DNA of 64,000 nucleotides from Astragalus membranaceus (GCA_039519185.1 CM076846.1:125244182-125308181); one strand, 5' to 3'. Shown: positions 37,081 through 47,535, counted from the stretch's first letter. Made by a program: numbers and translations. The notes: generated by a model from the letters alone, not told the origin.

Positions 37081-38169
37081 ATGAATGCGGAATTCAAGAA
37101 AGTTAAATTCCCTGATCCACTCCCGCACAGACCGGGGCAGCGATCTAATAAATACTGTCGGTATCACCGAAGTAAAGGACATGACACTAATTGTTGCAAC
37201 GCTCTGAAAGACGACATCGAGGATCTGATCAAGAAAGGGAAATTGAATCAGTATGTGGCCAAGGCACCTCGTCAGGAGGTAGAGGTTAAGGAAGAGAAGG
37301 ATGACCCTAAAAAGAAGGGGAAGGCTCGTCAAGAAAGAGAGGAAAGCACGGAAGACGAGCGCGATTTTCGGAAGTCTAAAGGTCGGTCGGTAATGATGGT
37401 CATCTCTGGTGGATACCCCGTAGAAGCTTCAGGCAAGACTATGAAAAGAAAGTGGAAGGAGATTATGAGTGCTGCTTCCACCTCGGCGGTAACCTTGACC
37501 CCAGACCGACCTCTTTTGGCATTTGGCGATCAAGACTTGCTAGATGGCAAACCCAACAAGCATGTACCTCTTTTGATAAGGGTTGTCATGGCCAATCACG
37601 AGATAAGAAGAATCCTTGTCGATCAGGGAAGCTCGGCAGATATCATTTTTATTGACCTTGCGAAAAAGCTGCAAATCTCTGAGGAGGACTTCACCCCTTA
37701 CAGGGGATCTGACCTTTCAGGTTTCAACGGGTCCCGGATCAAACCACTCGGCTATTTGGAACTAATTGTCACCTACGGCGAAGAACCGTTGGAAAGGACA
37801 GTCAAGACCAAATTCCTAGTTTTGTCATGCCCTTCAGTCTACAACTGTATCATCGGAAGACCGACTCTAGGAAGGCTCGGAGCTGTAACATCAACAGTTC
37901 ATCTGAAAATGAAATTCTACTCTCTGTGCAACAAAGTTATTACCCTTGATGCCGACCTAGAGTCCGCCCAGAGATGCTTCTATTTACATGTGAAAGCAGA
38001 TAGGAAAGCCTCAGAGGAGGGGGTTCCCCCGAAGAAGATGAAACCCGGAAGGATCTCAAAAAGAGAAGAAACAGCAACGCTACCGAGGTCAATGTCACAG
38101 ATATTGATGCGAGGTACGACCCTGACAACTCCGAAGAAGAGAGTGATGACGATCTCACCCGAGCGCTGA
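37081..38169 (+). pseudogene. Gypsy-2 gag tail and aspartic protease
   Basis: The frame starts with a Cys/His-rich segment (YCRYHRSKGHDTNCC) typical of Tat-type elements. It continues through a charged linker into the retropepsin-like domain, with the catalytic region ILVDQGSSADIIF near 37612-37650, where DxGSSAD is the usual form. A later block CIIGRPTLGRL fits the family. The frame is lost at about 38150, before reverse transcriptase. Confidence 0.85.
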
Positions 38170-38207
38170 AGAAGAAAATCAGGCGACCTCAACCTGATGG
38201 TGAATTT

Positions 38208-39775
38208 GTGCAAGTCCAGTTGGGAGGCAACCCAACCCAAGCTGTCAAGATCGGATCCGACCTCTCTGATGAAGTTAAAGCAAAGCTCACTTTATGCCTG
38301 AAGGCTCATGCTGACCTCTTCGCCTGGTCAGCGAAAGACATGCTCGGGATTCCCCTAGAAGTCGCCTGTCACCAGCTAGTTGTTACCCCCGGGGCTAAGT
38401 GGGTTTCCTAGCGCAAAAGTGCTCAAAGCAAGGAAAAAGCAGCTGCCACAGCTAAGGTCGTTGATGATTTAATTAAAGCCGATTTTGTAAAGGAAGTCAA
38501 GTATACAACTTGGCTTTCCAACCCTGTACTTGTCAAGAAAAGTAATGGAAAATGGCGAATGTGTGTTGATTATACCGATCATAATAAGGTCTGTCCAAAG
38601 GACGCCTTTCCTGTTATTAGCGTTGATTGTCTCGTCGATAATGCTTCAGGTTTTCGTTTACTGTCTTTTATGGATGCCTATTTCGGATATAACCAAATTC
38701 CGATGTTCCCTCCCGACCAGAAAAAACAGCCTTCATGACTGACCGCGGTAATTTCTGTTACCGGGTTATGTCATTTGGTTTAAAAAATGCGGGGGCTACC
38801 TATCAAAGAATGATGAACAGGGTTTTTCGAAAGGAGATCGGGCGTAATGTAGAAGTCTACCTCGATGACATGATCGCGAAAAGTGAAGGTGAGAGCCTCC
38901 ACATAGCCGACCTTTAAGAGATCTTCGCAGAAATCCCAAAAAACAATATGAGGCTAAATCCGGAAAAATGCACTTCGGTGTCCGAGCTGGGAAATTCCTT
39001 GGTTTCTACCTCACAGAAAGGGGCATTAAAGCCAACCCGGACAAATGTCGGGCTGTGACAGAGATGTGCACCCCGTCTACCAAGAAAGAGCTTCAAAAGC
39101 TTAACGGGATGATCGCTGCGCTATCTCATTTCATTTCCAATGCTGCGTTCAAATCGCTCCCGTTGTTTAAGCTGCTTAAGAAGGAAGCAAAGTTTGAGTG
39201 GACCCCGGAGCGGAACGAGGCCCTCTCCCAGCTTAAAAAGGCTTTGATCGAGCCACCAATCCTGACTCGGCCAAACCTGGGGGAAACCCTATACCTGTAC
39301 TTAGCCATCTCGGAGGAAGCCATTGGTGCCGTTCTCATTCGGGAAACAGGGACTGGTCAGAGTCCAGTATACTTTGTGAGTAAAGCTTTACAGGGATCAG
39401 AAGTTAGATACCAGAAAATAGAAAAAATCGCCTTTGCTCTACTCATCTCGGCGTGCCGCCTCCGACCTTACTTCGTCAGGTCGTGGTACGAACGAACCAC
39501 CCGATCCGGCAGATCTTACACCGACCTGACTTAGCAGGACGAATGATTAAATGGGCAGTAGAACTCTCTGAGTTCAGCATCAAATACGAGACCAGGTCGG
39601 CCATGAAAGCTCAGATACTTGCCGACTTTGTCACTGAAATGACCCCGGTCGACCCTGAAGGCGAATTGTGGACGCTCCATGTAGATGGATCCTCAAATCC
39701 AAAGGGGAGAGGTGCGGGGCTAATGCTTGAAAGCCCGACGGGCGTCGAGGTATCCCTCACCTTTGGAACATTCTT
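38208..39775 (+). pseudogene. Gypsy-2 reverse transcriptase and RNase H remnants
   Basis: The pieces lie in shifting frames. 38208-38410 is the pre-RT linker (LKAHADLFAWSAKDM), ending at a TAG. 38420-38740 has the RT palm start (VKKSNGKWRMCVDYT-like, frameshifted). 38735-38917 has FCYRVMSFGLKNAGATYQ and the active-site YLDDM. 38968-39534 is the RT thumb and the first RNase H (FVSKALQGSEVRYQKIEK). 39540-39775 opens the second RNase H (LHVDGSSNPKGRGAGLML) and is then cut. At least five disruptions are present. Confidence 0.82.
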
Positions 39776-40005
39776 TCTCTGTAATCGAGGTAGCCCCACA
39801 ATCGTGTCAATCTTTCTCTGTTAATTATTCCCTTTTTTAGAACAGTCTGAAGCGGAACAGAATCATTTCAATTTTTCTCTGTTAATCTTTCTCTGTTAAT
39901 CATTGATGATGTCATGTTGACGTCATCTCTGTTAGCCACGTCAGTTTTTTTGGATGGAAAGTTAACAGAGGGGCTTAACTATAAACGCTTAATATTTGCA
40001 AGGGC
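39776..40005 (-). repeat. Part of a MULE-like repeat, left of the solo LTR
   Basis: On the - strand this reads like the inner part of the repeat at 831-1018 ('..cctctgttaact..', 'gatgacgtcaacatgacatcatc'). Together with 42067-42165 it is the host into which the solo LTR inserted. The far left border is unclear. Confidence 0.5.
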
Positions 40006-40172
40006 TGTTGCACCCCGAAAAATCCCCGGTTTGGGTTTCTCAATGTACAACGTGGAAAATTTTTGGAGCCGCCACCAATATTTTAATTTTAAGACCAAAA
40101 CATTGAAAAAAAGTCTTTTGAACAAGGCGGATGGTCTTTTGAAAACTAGAGATATAGGTTCGGGGGTCGATT

Positions 40173-40220
40173 ACGTGCGAGGAAGGTGTTAGCACCGTGC
40201 ACGTCCTTTCTACCGAAAGG
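40173..40220 (-). other. Solo LTR: terminal hairpin pair of U5
   Basis: Stem ACGTGC (40173-40178) / GCACGT (40199-40204) encloses the conserved gaaggtgttagca. Next to it, CCTTTC (40205-40210) / GAAAGG (40215-40220) closes a tacc loop. Both have partners in LTRs A and B. Confidence 0.65.
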
Positions 40221-40375
40221 GAACCTCTAATTAAATGTGTGGTTTTAACGTTTGATTTGAAAAATACCTAGATTTGCCTATTTATTTCTTGTTTGAAGAT
40301 GAATGGGAAAGCTTAATGAAAATTTTATTTTTGGTGAGAAAGGGGGAAAAAAGGGTTTTTAGAAAAAGTGCTTGA

Positions 40376-40434
40376 CGGGACATGGCCCGCTCCTACGTAT
40401 CTCCCGATGCGATGGAGAATTCAAAGCTACGTAG
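40376..40434 (-). other. Solo LTR: CTACGTA module, first copy
   Basis: CGGG (40376-40379) / CCCG (40386-40389), then the outer arms CTACGTA (40393-40399) and TACGTAG (40428-40434). These enclose TCTCC (40400-40404) / GGAGA (40414-40418). Confidence 0.65.
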
Positions 40435-40511
40435 TTCTTGGTTGTCTTTTTGAAAAGTTTTTGTTTTTTATCTTTTTTTGGTGAGTTTTTGAAATAGGAC
40501 GAGCATTAGTG

Positions 40512-40778
40512 AATGATTAAACTAGCAGAGGCTATGATGAATCACTACTAAATACTCAAAAAAGAGAGTTGTACCGCTAGTCGAACGAACAAAGGTTCTG
40601 ATGGACTATTGATAACAACTCGTTTTTATTATCTTTTTTTAAAGTGATTTTCGAAGGAGATTGATTTGCACGATGATCAAACTAACAAAGGTTATGATGG
40701 ATCATCGTTTATTATTCTTATTAGAAAAGGACATTGCCACTAATAGCTAAACGAACAAAGGCTCTGATGAGCCACTAG
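40512..40778 (-). other. Solo LTR: four two-stem hairpins with conserved loop
   Basis: Outer stems are AATGATT/AATCACT (40512-40518, 40540-40546), TAGTC/GACTA (40578-40582, 40604-40608), ACGATGATC/GATCATCGT (40670-40678, 40700-40708) and CTAATAGCT/AGCCACTAG (40740-40748, 40770-40778). Each encloses a 21-base loop. Inside it sits a four-base stem: TAGC/GCTA, GAAC/GTTC, TAAC/GTTA and GAAC/GCTC respectively. Confidence 0.7.
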
Positions 40779-40869
40779 CAACAATGAGTTTGAAAATGAT
40801 TCTTTTTGTTTGTTTTATGAAAATGATTTGTTTATGGTTGCGAAAAGGATTTTTATTCGTTGCGCTTGA

Positions 40870-40921
40870 CGAGAACGTGACTCGCTCCTACGTATCCCAA
40901 ATGGGAATCAAAGCGACGTAG
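40870..40921 (-). other. Solo LTR: CTACGTA module, second copy
   Basis: CGAG (40870-40873) / CTCG (40881-40884), then CTACGTA and, inside, TCCC (40895-40898) / GGGA (40903-40906). The outer right arm is ACGTAG with one arm base changed. Confidence 0.6.
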
Positions 40922-41364
40922 TTCTAATGAAAAATGTTTTTGAAAGGGTTTGAAAGGGGGAGGTTGAATCATCTGAGACCATCTTCACCACTTAGAACAT
41001 GATGCACTAGGCATAAGTGGGAATCATATGAATCATCATCAACAATGGACAATAATATACAAGAACAAGTAAATAAACACTAAAGCTAAGTAGAATCACA
41101 TAGGGCAGTTTTGGCACGGATCACAATAATTAAATAATGACAAATGTAAAGACAGAAATACCTCTAATGAAGGCGGATCTTACAACTTGAAGAATGCAAC
41201 CCCAACTAACTCTTAGTGAAAGATCAGCTCTGACGGACCAACGGAACGAAGAGAGCACAAATAAAATATAGAAGAGTTTTTCTGAAAAGATGAGATCTGC
41301 AAAAATTGGCTTCTCTGATCTCGTGAAAAATGTCCCCCCCCCCCAAATGGAGGCTATGAGGCCT

Positions 41365-41373
41365 CTATTTATA
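41365..41373 (-). promoter_or_regulatory. TATA box of the solo LTR
   Basis: TATAAATAG on the - strand, the only strong TATA motif of the LTR. It lies immediately downstream (on -) of the AATCGATT cluster, as expected for the U3 promoter. Confidence 0.6.
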
Positions 41374-41413
41374 GGCTTTGAAAAACTAGATCTCACGTTG
41401 AAACATTTGAGGG

Positions 41414-41764
41414 AATCGATTCTTTGCTATTGAAATGGATCTAGGAATCGATTCATTTAAGAGAGGAATCGATTTTGATTTGTTTGAAAAATAGAGACAA
41501 TCGATTCTTGTGATTCACAGAGGGCTCGGAATCGATTCTTTACTAAGTTAAAACTTGTATGAATCGATTCTCAGCTTGCCTGAGACATGTAGGAATCGAT
41601 TCTCAGCTTAGTTTAAAAGTGTGTGAATCGATTCTTTGTTTGAAAATGTTTGGCCTGAAAATCGATTTACGCAATGAAGTAACATGACCTGACAATCGAT
41701 TCTTCCTTTTCTTTTTGACCTGAAAATCGATTTTGATGTATGTTTATGCATGGAGAAATCGATT
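41414..41764 (-). promoter_or_regulatory. Cluster of twelve AATCGATT palindromes in U3
   Basis: Twelve exact copies of the octamer AATCGATT lie in 351 bases, most within GAATCGATTC. Their spacing is irregular (about 16-60 bases). The position directly upstream of the TATA box suggests binding sites for a dimeric factor. LTRs A and B show no such cluster. Confidence 0.7.
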
Positions 41765-42066
41765 TTATGTTTTCAAAGATGATAAGAATTTTTACGTAAG
41801 TATGCATGCATCTTTGAAAAACTTGTGAGTGTGTGAGACTTTGAGATACGAGCTGACCTTCGGAAGAGCTTACACTTTTTCCTAAGACACACCCAAACTC
41901 TAAGAACTACCCTTATCTATAAGGACTACCCTTTTGACCCTAAAAGTGCATTCTAACCCTAAAAATGATTTCAAAAAACTTTGGAATGGCTTCTAAGACC
42001 CAAAATGCATTTTTCGTGTGGAAAATTAGGGTTTTGACCTAAGCTGGACAAAATTGGGGTATAACA

Positions 42067-42165
42067 AGGGCCATTTTAAAAAAAAAAAATTACAGGGGCC
42101 TAAATGGATTATGGCCATATTTGCGGGGGCCAAACATATATTTAAGCCTAAGAATGAATTAAATC
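42067..42165 (-). repeat. End of the MULE-like repeat hosting the solo LTR
   Basis: On the - strand this starts aggcttaaatatatg and continues tttggcccccgcaaatatgg, matching the repeat end at 831. It continues from 40005 across the solo LTR. Confidence 0.55.
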
Positions 42166-42199
42166 CAACGTCTGAGATTCTCTCATTACTTATTTATGC

Positions 42200-42945
42200 G
42201 ATGTTTTAGTTATTTTAGCTTGACTACAATATTCTCATTTTTTGTAAAACATTTAATGGATTTAGGAATTAATCTTAAGTTGCTCATATTAGCAATAATG
42301 CGTCTATTTAGGTGACAAAGATGAGCATACCAAATATTAAAATCACACAACATATAAACAGAAGGAGAAATGTTATTCATTTCAATATTTAGCTTGAACA
42401 TGTCATCAGTGGCGTACCCTTTCGCAACAAAAAAATATTTTTAGTTAAGGTATACAAATCCCCCCAATTGATTGAGTGAACCCTACCTTATTCAAAAGAA
42501 ACCCAAGAATTAGATTCTTCCTTATCTCTGTAGTGTGCTTCACATCTTTCCGGATCAGAGTCTTTCCAGATGTAAATTTCAGTTCCACATCTCCAGTACC
42601 AGAAACAATAGTGGTGTGAGCATCATCTAGCAACACTCTCTTATTTTCAGCAGCCGTGTATGTTTTGAACATAGCATGATCGCTGCACACATGGATAGAA
42701 GAGACACCATCCTTCAGATCCACCAAAAAGGTTGATTTTAGAAATCATAGCAGTAAAATGCTCTTCAGTTAGGTTAGCCTGCGGAGCGGGATTTGGCCTG
42801 TTCCTACACTTGCATGCCATATGACCTGGTCTCCTACAGTTGAAACAATTGAATGGAGGAGCAACATCATTTCTAGGTTGTGGTGGTGGTTGAGGCTTAG
42901 GATTTGGGGACTTTGGAGGGTTCGCATTCTTGTTGCGTTTTTTTG
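42200..42945 (-). pseudogene. Copia gag/protease/pre-integrase fragment
   Basis: On the - strand from 42940 the translation is a Pro-rich linker, then a CCHC knuckle CFNCRRPGHMACKC (42805-42850). Next comes a frameshifted protease-like region with SIHVCSDHAMFKTY and TIVSGTGDVELKFTSGKTL (42726-42445), and then a pre-integrase segment WYAHLCHLNRRIIANMSNL (42401-42210). The upstream gag and downstream integrase are missing, so it is a relic. It differs in sequence from Copia-1, -2 and -3. Confidence 0.8.
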
Positions 42946-44320
42946 TGTGTGCGTTGCTTCACTAAGTTTCCAACGGTCATGTTGACCAAGTCAAAGAGTC
43001 GTTACGCATTTTGCTCCAACAGTCATGTTGACCAAGTCAAACGAGCCGTTGTGCGTTTATTGCTTATTATTCCCAACAGTTACTTACTCTAACAAGCCTG
43101 TAAATAGAGACCTCTCCTCACTTTCTTACTTACACTGAAATTTGAAGCATTTCCAAGTTTTCTCTCTCTTCTCTCTAAACACTTTTCTTCTTCTCTCGAA
43201 ATTTGAAGCATTTTCAAGTTTCTTTTCTAAAGAGTGGTTTACATAACCATATTGAGGGTGTATTTCTAGAACGAATTTTCACAGTGCAGTGATCTTTCGT
43301 ATCAGTTTTGACTGAGCTGTTTTATACTGGAAACGTCGTCGTTGATAGTCTGCTTGCACAATTTTGAGCAGTGCCATGAAACGTCTTAAAGAGAGCGACC
43401 TAGTCTGCGACTCATCCCAGTAATCTCTTCGGTGTGATTTTAAAAAACAATTTCAAAATAACTAGTTGGTCTAGAGTAACACAAGTTGTTCGTGCTATTT
43501 AATTTGTGTTGGTCTAGTGCGACACAAGTTGTAAACCTGTTAAAGTCTTATTTTTATTATAGTTTTAGCGATGTGTGTTTTAAAAAAATTTCACCTTTGA
43601 CACATGGTCCTGAATCCGCCACTGATTTAGAACCCTTTAATTTTGTTGAAAATCTTCAAACTCAATGTTTTGGAATGTCATATACCGATGACGGTTACAG
43701 GTTATTGTTTCATCTAGACTAGATTAATTTGTTTTGGTTTTATGTTCAATACAGAAATCCTTATCTCCTATTTTTTGGCCATAGAAATCCTTATCTCCTA
43801 TTTTTTGGTCATCCAACTTATATGTTACACTTATCATATTTCTGTTCATCATGTTTGTCTTAGATCTTACTTATCTAACTGGAATTTATTTCAAAGATGG
43901 GTGGTGACAAACACTTTAATTCAATCATTAGCTACTATATTGTCCAACACTCCCTTATGTTTTATTGTTTGAGTTTTCATACCTGTTAATGTTATTTTCT
44001 TTAACATTAATACTTCCTTTTTATTATTGTAGATTCCCATATAGATGATGGTGCCTCTAATGATATTGTGGTTGCATCTCCTGGTAAAAGTGATTGGTCC
44101 TCCGTATCCTGTAGTTTTATCAATGCTCTTTTATGATTTACAACCAAAACAATCAGCTTTTCGTTATGGATAATTTTACCGTATTCGTATTCTGTTATTT
44201 TCATTATTAATGCATTGTTTAGTTGAAATTACGTCCTCTTATTATGCTTTGGAACTTTGGTCTGTATGCATTTTAATTCAAAGCTGTCATTAGTTATACA
44301 GCGTGAGTTAACATAACTTA
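42946..44320. other. Unclassified region with LTR-like leader text
   Basis: 42968-43062 contains two tandem copies (46-base period) of a 'caacggtcatgttgaccaagtcaaa' type unit. 43137-43225 contains two copies (60-base period) of a 'gaaatttgaagcattt' unit. The text looks like the LTR or leader of a copia-type element, but no second copy or coding region supports it. The frames at 43486-43722 and 43742-43972 have no recognisable domain. Confidence 0.4.
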
Positions 44321-44323
44321 TAT

Positions 44324-44739
44324 CACTACAAAAAAACAGGGTATTAGCGACAGATTTTTCCCTCGCTAATTGTTGTTTTTTCCTCGCTAATAGCAATTAG
44401 CGACAGATTTAGCGACGGACTGGTTCCCTCGCTAAAAACCTTGACGCTAATGAATTTAGCGACTGAATTTTAATCCGCCGCAAATTAGCGAGGGAAATCC
44501 CTCACTAAATCCGTCGCTAACCTAGTTTTTTTTAAAAAAAAAATTGCTTCCCATGTTACTAGTTTTGTCCAGAATTCTTTTGGCATGGAGAAAAATAAAT
44601 GTCCAGAATTCCTTAATAAGAGTTTCTTAGCTTCAACCTTCTGCTGCTAGGTTGGCCACCAATTTAACAGCATGAATTTGTACATGGACATCATCTGATT
44701 CCGGTTGTGGTTGCTCAGTGGTGGTGAAGGGAGAGCTCC

Positions 44740-44774
<35 letters not shown>

Positions 44775-45421
44775 TTGTGGTTGTGGTGGTGGTGAAAAGG
44801 GAGAGAGATGCTAGTAATATGAGAGAGAGAGAGAGAGGTTGTGGTTGTGATCGTGAAAAGGAAGAGGGGGACAGTTAGAGAGAGAGAGATGGTTCGTGAG
44901 AGAGAAAAAAGGGAGAAGATGGTGGTGGTGGTGGTGGTGGTGGTGAAAAGGGAGAGATTTTCGTGAGAAAGAGAGGGTTTTTCATGAGGTAAGAGGAAAT
45001 GAAAACGGAGAATAAGAATAAATGAAAGAGGAAAGAGGAAAGAGGAAAGAGGAAAGAGGAAAGAAAGAATTGGGGTTTATAAAAAAAATTGACATTTAGC
45101 GACGGACTAGCGAGGGAATTCCGTCGCTAAAAGTGCCCAATCTTCAATAATATGCAACTGCCAGAGTGGCACATTTCCCCATGATTAGCGACAGATCCTT
45201 AGAGAGGGAAATCCGTCGCTAATTCAAAACGAAAATTTCGCATTTTCCCGCCTTGTAAAATCCGTCGCTAAATGCTCCAAAATCCGTCGCTAATCACCTC
45301 GTAAACAATTAAAGCCTGTTCTGTCTCTATTTACGCTAAAATTCGTCGCTAATGATGTTTTTAGTCACGAACCATGAGTCCGCCGCTAAAATCCGTCGCT
45401 AATATTTTTTTTTTTGTAGTG
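44324..45421 (+). mobile_element. Non-autonomous CACTA element, 1098 bp
   Basis: The ends are CACTACAAAAAAAC and a T-run followed by GTAGTG. The three-base duplication TAT is at 44321-44323 and 45422-45424. Subterminal regions carry many copies of ttagcgacgga / tccgtcgctaa in both orientations, the usual transposase-binding arrays of this superfamily. The interior is GA-rich with gtg repeats and no coding potential. Confidence 0.93.
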
Positions 45422-45618
45422 TATTTCCTCTTAATAGAGTTAGATAATTAGATGGTGATGAAGAATTTAATTTGTCCTCACAATAATTCCATTTGTTTAA
45501 GACACTATTTATACCTTTGGATTTCTATGCATTTTGAATTTGTTGATTTCAATATCCATCACTAAGACTATATATATTCTTTTGTATAGGAAATCTCTCT
45601 TTAATCTCTATAACATTT

Positions 45619-45792
45619 GGGATTTAATTTATATACACCGTCAGTGTATAAATGTTTTATATCATCGACCAATTGTAAGTTGACATGTCATAAAAAATAA
45701 GTGAGTCAACTAATAATCACCTTATATGTCACTCATACCATGAATTGTTATTAGTTGTGAGTGTAAAAATTTTACGCAGCATAGCAATTAAA
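45619..45792 (+). mobile_element. Short non-autonomous insertion, 174 bp, with 11-base duplication
   Basis: Identical CTATAACATTT copies flank it (45608-45618 and 45793-45803). The ends are GGGATTTAATTT and GCAATTAAA, weakly inverted. It contains 'tatacaccgtcagtgtata', a small palindrome. It could be a MITE or another short mobile element; the class is uncertain. Confidence 0.65.
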
Positions 45793-46100
45793 CTATAACA
45801 TTTATGTGCGTTGACAAAATCCAGTTTTTACTCCGTACAACGCACGTCTAAGAGCGCTAGTACTCCAATATATTCTAAACACCGCGTTTATTTTTTGTCC
45901 GAAAAGAAAACACCACGTTTATCGTAAAATGATAAAAACCTGACTTTTATCAACAGCCTCTTCTATAATATTCAAACCTTACACGGGCTAAATGCTTAAA
46001 AAAACACATTATAAGAACTATATCACATTTTTGTCAAAAAAAAAGAACTATATCACATCTTTGTCAAAAAAATAACTGCGTCACGTCGAACAATCAATAT

Positions 46101-46310
46101 ACCAATAAAGGTCGGTCCAAGTGGTAACTAGACTTGGATCCCACCCCAAAGTCTCGGGTTCGAATATTGGGTGTGGCAAAAACTCTGTTGGGATTGGAGA
46201 ACCACACGGGTCGGCAAAGCCGAAAACTCGTGGCCAGCCAGGTTCCCTGGTATAAATTAGTCATCGGTCAAGCCGGTGAAAACTACACACCAATAACATG
46301 GTAACAAAAA
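46101..46310 (+). mobile_element. tRNA-derived SINE
   Basis: An A-box-like gtccaagtggtaac near 46114 and a B-box-like GGTTCGAAT at 46157-46165 form a Pol III promoter. The 3' end has an A-run, and the 12-base duplication AACAATCAATAT is exact on both sides (46089-46100 and 46311-46322). The length of 210 bases is typical of plant SINEs. Confidence 0.88.
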
Positions 46311-46429
46311 AACAATCAATATGTAAATACGTAGTGAATGCTTAAATTGTTAGACAAAATATCATTAACTTTAATTCCAACTCGATAGCTTCATGTGGCA
46401 ATTAAAAAAAATCAATATCTAAAATAAAA

Positions 46430-46760
46430 AGTTAAATATATTTTAGGTGCTTATAAATATTAGGTTTTTTGGTTTTAGTCTTTCATAAATTTTTCCCTTA
46501 TTTTTGGTCACCAAATTTTATTTTTTTCATTGATTTTAGTTCCGCGTGATTTTTAATAGTGCTTCATAATTTTTAATAGTACTTATAAACTTATAAAAGG
46601 TTGAAAAAACGCTATTAAAAGACATAAAACATTATTAAATGTCATAAGAAACTATGACTTATGAAAAAATAAAAGGTAAAACCAAAAGTATCTAGAATCT
46701 TTATGAGAACTAAAGCAAAAGAACTCAAATTTTATAGGGTGCTCCTACGAGTATATTAAA
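46430..46760 (+). repeat. Possible diverged inverted-repeat element
   Basis: The left text 'ggttttttggttttagtctttcataaa' and the right text, read in reverse ('gagttcttttgctttagttctcataaa'), are similar over about 55 bases. No clean ends or duplication were found. Confidence 0.4.
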
Positions 46761-46785
46761 TCTCAATCGTTGATGAATTTTTATA

Positions 46786-47412
46786 AGCAAAATACCATCT
46801 GGGGTCCCTTAACTCATTTTCAGTTTTTGATTAGGTCCCTTATGTTTTCGTGGTAACGAATAGGTCCTTAACTTTAAAAAACGTTGCACCGTTGCCCTTT
46901 TTTGATATTTTTCGTTAACTCTTTTACAAAAATAGTTACATGACTGCTAAATGTCTAGGTGCCAGTTTTTTATGCTTAGGTGACATTCTTTTTTGGTAAA
47001 CCAAGGTATCCTGCACAGCGACTATGGAGACTAATCCTTCGAGGTATCTGAGATCCATTTAAGGGGTTGACCTCCCCCAACAAATGTTTTTCCATTCGCA
47101 CTAGCCAGGGATCGAACCCAGGACCAAATGGTTAAGGGACCCAAGTATCTACCACTTGTGCCACATCATGTTGGTAGGTGGCATTTTTAATTACTAATAT
47201 AAAATTATTTATGTTACTTACCTATGTGGCATGCAAAGTCAGCAATTTAAAAATCACATCAGACACTCTTTAACAGAGTTAGCATTAAAGCGTTAAATAG
47301 GATAACAGTGCAATGTTTTTAAAAATTAAGGGACCTATTCGTTTCCACTGAAATATAAGAGACCTAATCAGAAACAGAAAATAAGTTAAAAAACCCTGGA
47401 TGATATTTTGTC
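46786..47412 (+). mobile_element. Non-autonomous MULE-type element with a nested SINE
   Basis: Inverted repeats of about 110 bases start near AAAATACCATC and end GATGATATTTTGTC. They carry 'gattaggtccctta' and 'cgaataggtcctta' phrases inverted at the other side. The duplication is ATTTTTATA (46777-46785) against ATTTTTGTA (47413-47421), nine bases with one mismatch. The central part is a SINE on the - strand. Confidence 0.78.
46988..47174 (-). mobile_element. tRNA-derived SINE nested in the MULE
   Basis: On the - strand an A-box-like tggcacaagtggtaga is followed by a B-box-like GTTCGATCCCTGG (47105-47117), and it ends in an A-run. The flanks are TAGGTGACATT (46977-46987) and TAGGTGGCATT (47175-47185), an 11-base duplication with one mismatch. 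It differs in sequence from the SINE at 46101. Confidence 0.82.
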
Positions 47413-47447
47413 ATTTTTGTACTATATCCTACGATCAAATTTTTACT

Positions 47448-47535
47448 CTTCCGGAAATACCTTTTTTTGAGGTATTTTCGGAAAGTTTAATTTTTTAAAC
47501 TTCCGGAAATACCTTATTTTCGGTATTTCTGGAAA
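47448..47535 (+). repeat. Two tandem inverted repeats of cttccggaaatacc
   Basis: CTTCCGGAAATACCT (47448-47462) pairs with AGGTATTTTCGGAAAG (47470-47485). CTTCCGGAAATACC (from 47500) pairs with GGTATTTCTGGAAA (47522-47535). The pair lies just upstream of the FAR1-like frame and could be the terminal or promoter part of its MULE. Confidence 0.75.

Larger units (their letters stand above)
35336..39775 (+). mobile_element. Gypsy-2: truncated Tat-lineage element
   Basis: The 5' LTR is 35336-35677 (TGTTATGG to CTGAATA) with the TATA box cctataaataag at about 35453. TTGGTAACCACAGTGGGA follows as primer-site context. Gag and pol follow in order: gag, protease, reverse transcriptase, RNase H and part of a second RNase H. 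The sequence stops within the second RNase H at about 39775, so integrase and 3' LTR are missing. The second, archaeal-type RNase H is the hallmark of the Tat lineage. Confidence 0.85.
40006..42066 (-). mobile_element. Solo LTR of an Ogre-like Gypsy element, 2061 bp
   Basis: Terminal bases on + are TGTTGCACCCCG and GGGGTATAACA. The duplication AGGGC is at 40001-40005 and 42067-42071, so this is a clean solo LTR left by recombination. The orientation is -, inferred from a TATA box TATAAATAG on that strand (41365-41373) and from the related LTR B, whose pol end is on -. U3 is therefore about 41380-42066 and R-U5 about 40006-41345. U5 carries the hairpin families described in the findings, and U3 carries twelve AATCGATT palindromes. 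Confidence 0.88.

Noticed and set aside
41414..41764. AATCGATT cluster as a CRISPR-like array
   Set aside because: The repeats are 8 bases with irregular spacing in a plant LTR; no CRISPR repeat or cas gene is present.
46101..46310. A functional tRNA gene
   Set aside because: A- and B-box motifs are present but no cloverleaf with acceptor pairing was found; the 12-base duplication and A-run show a SINE.
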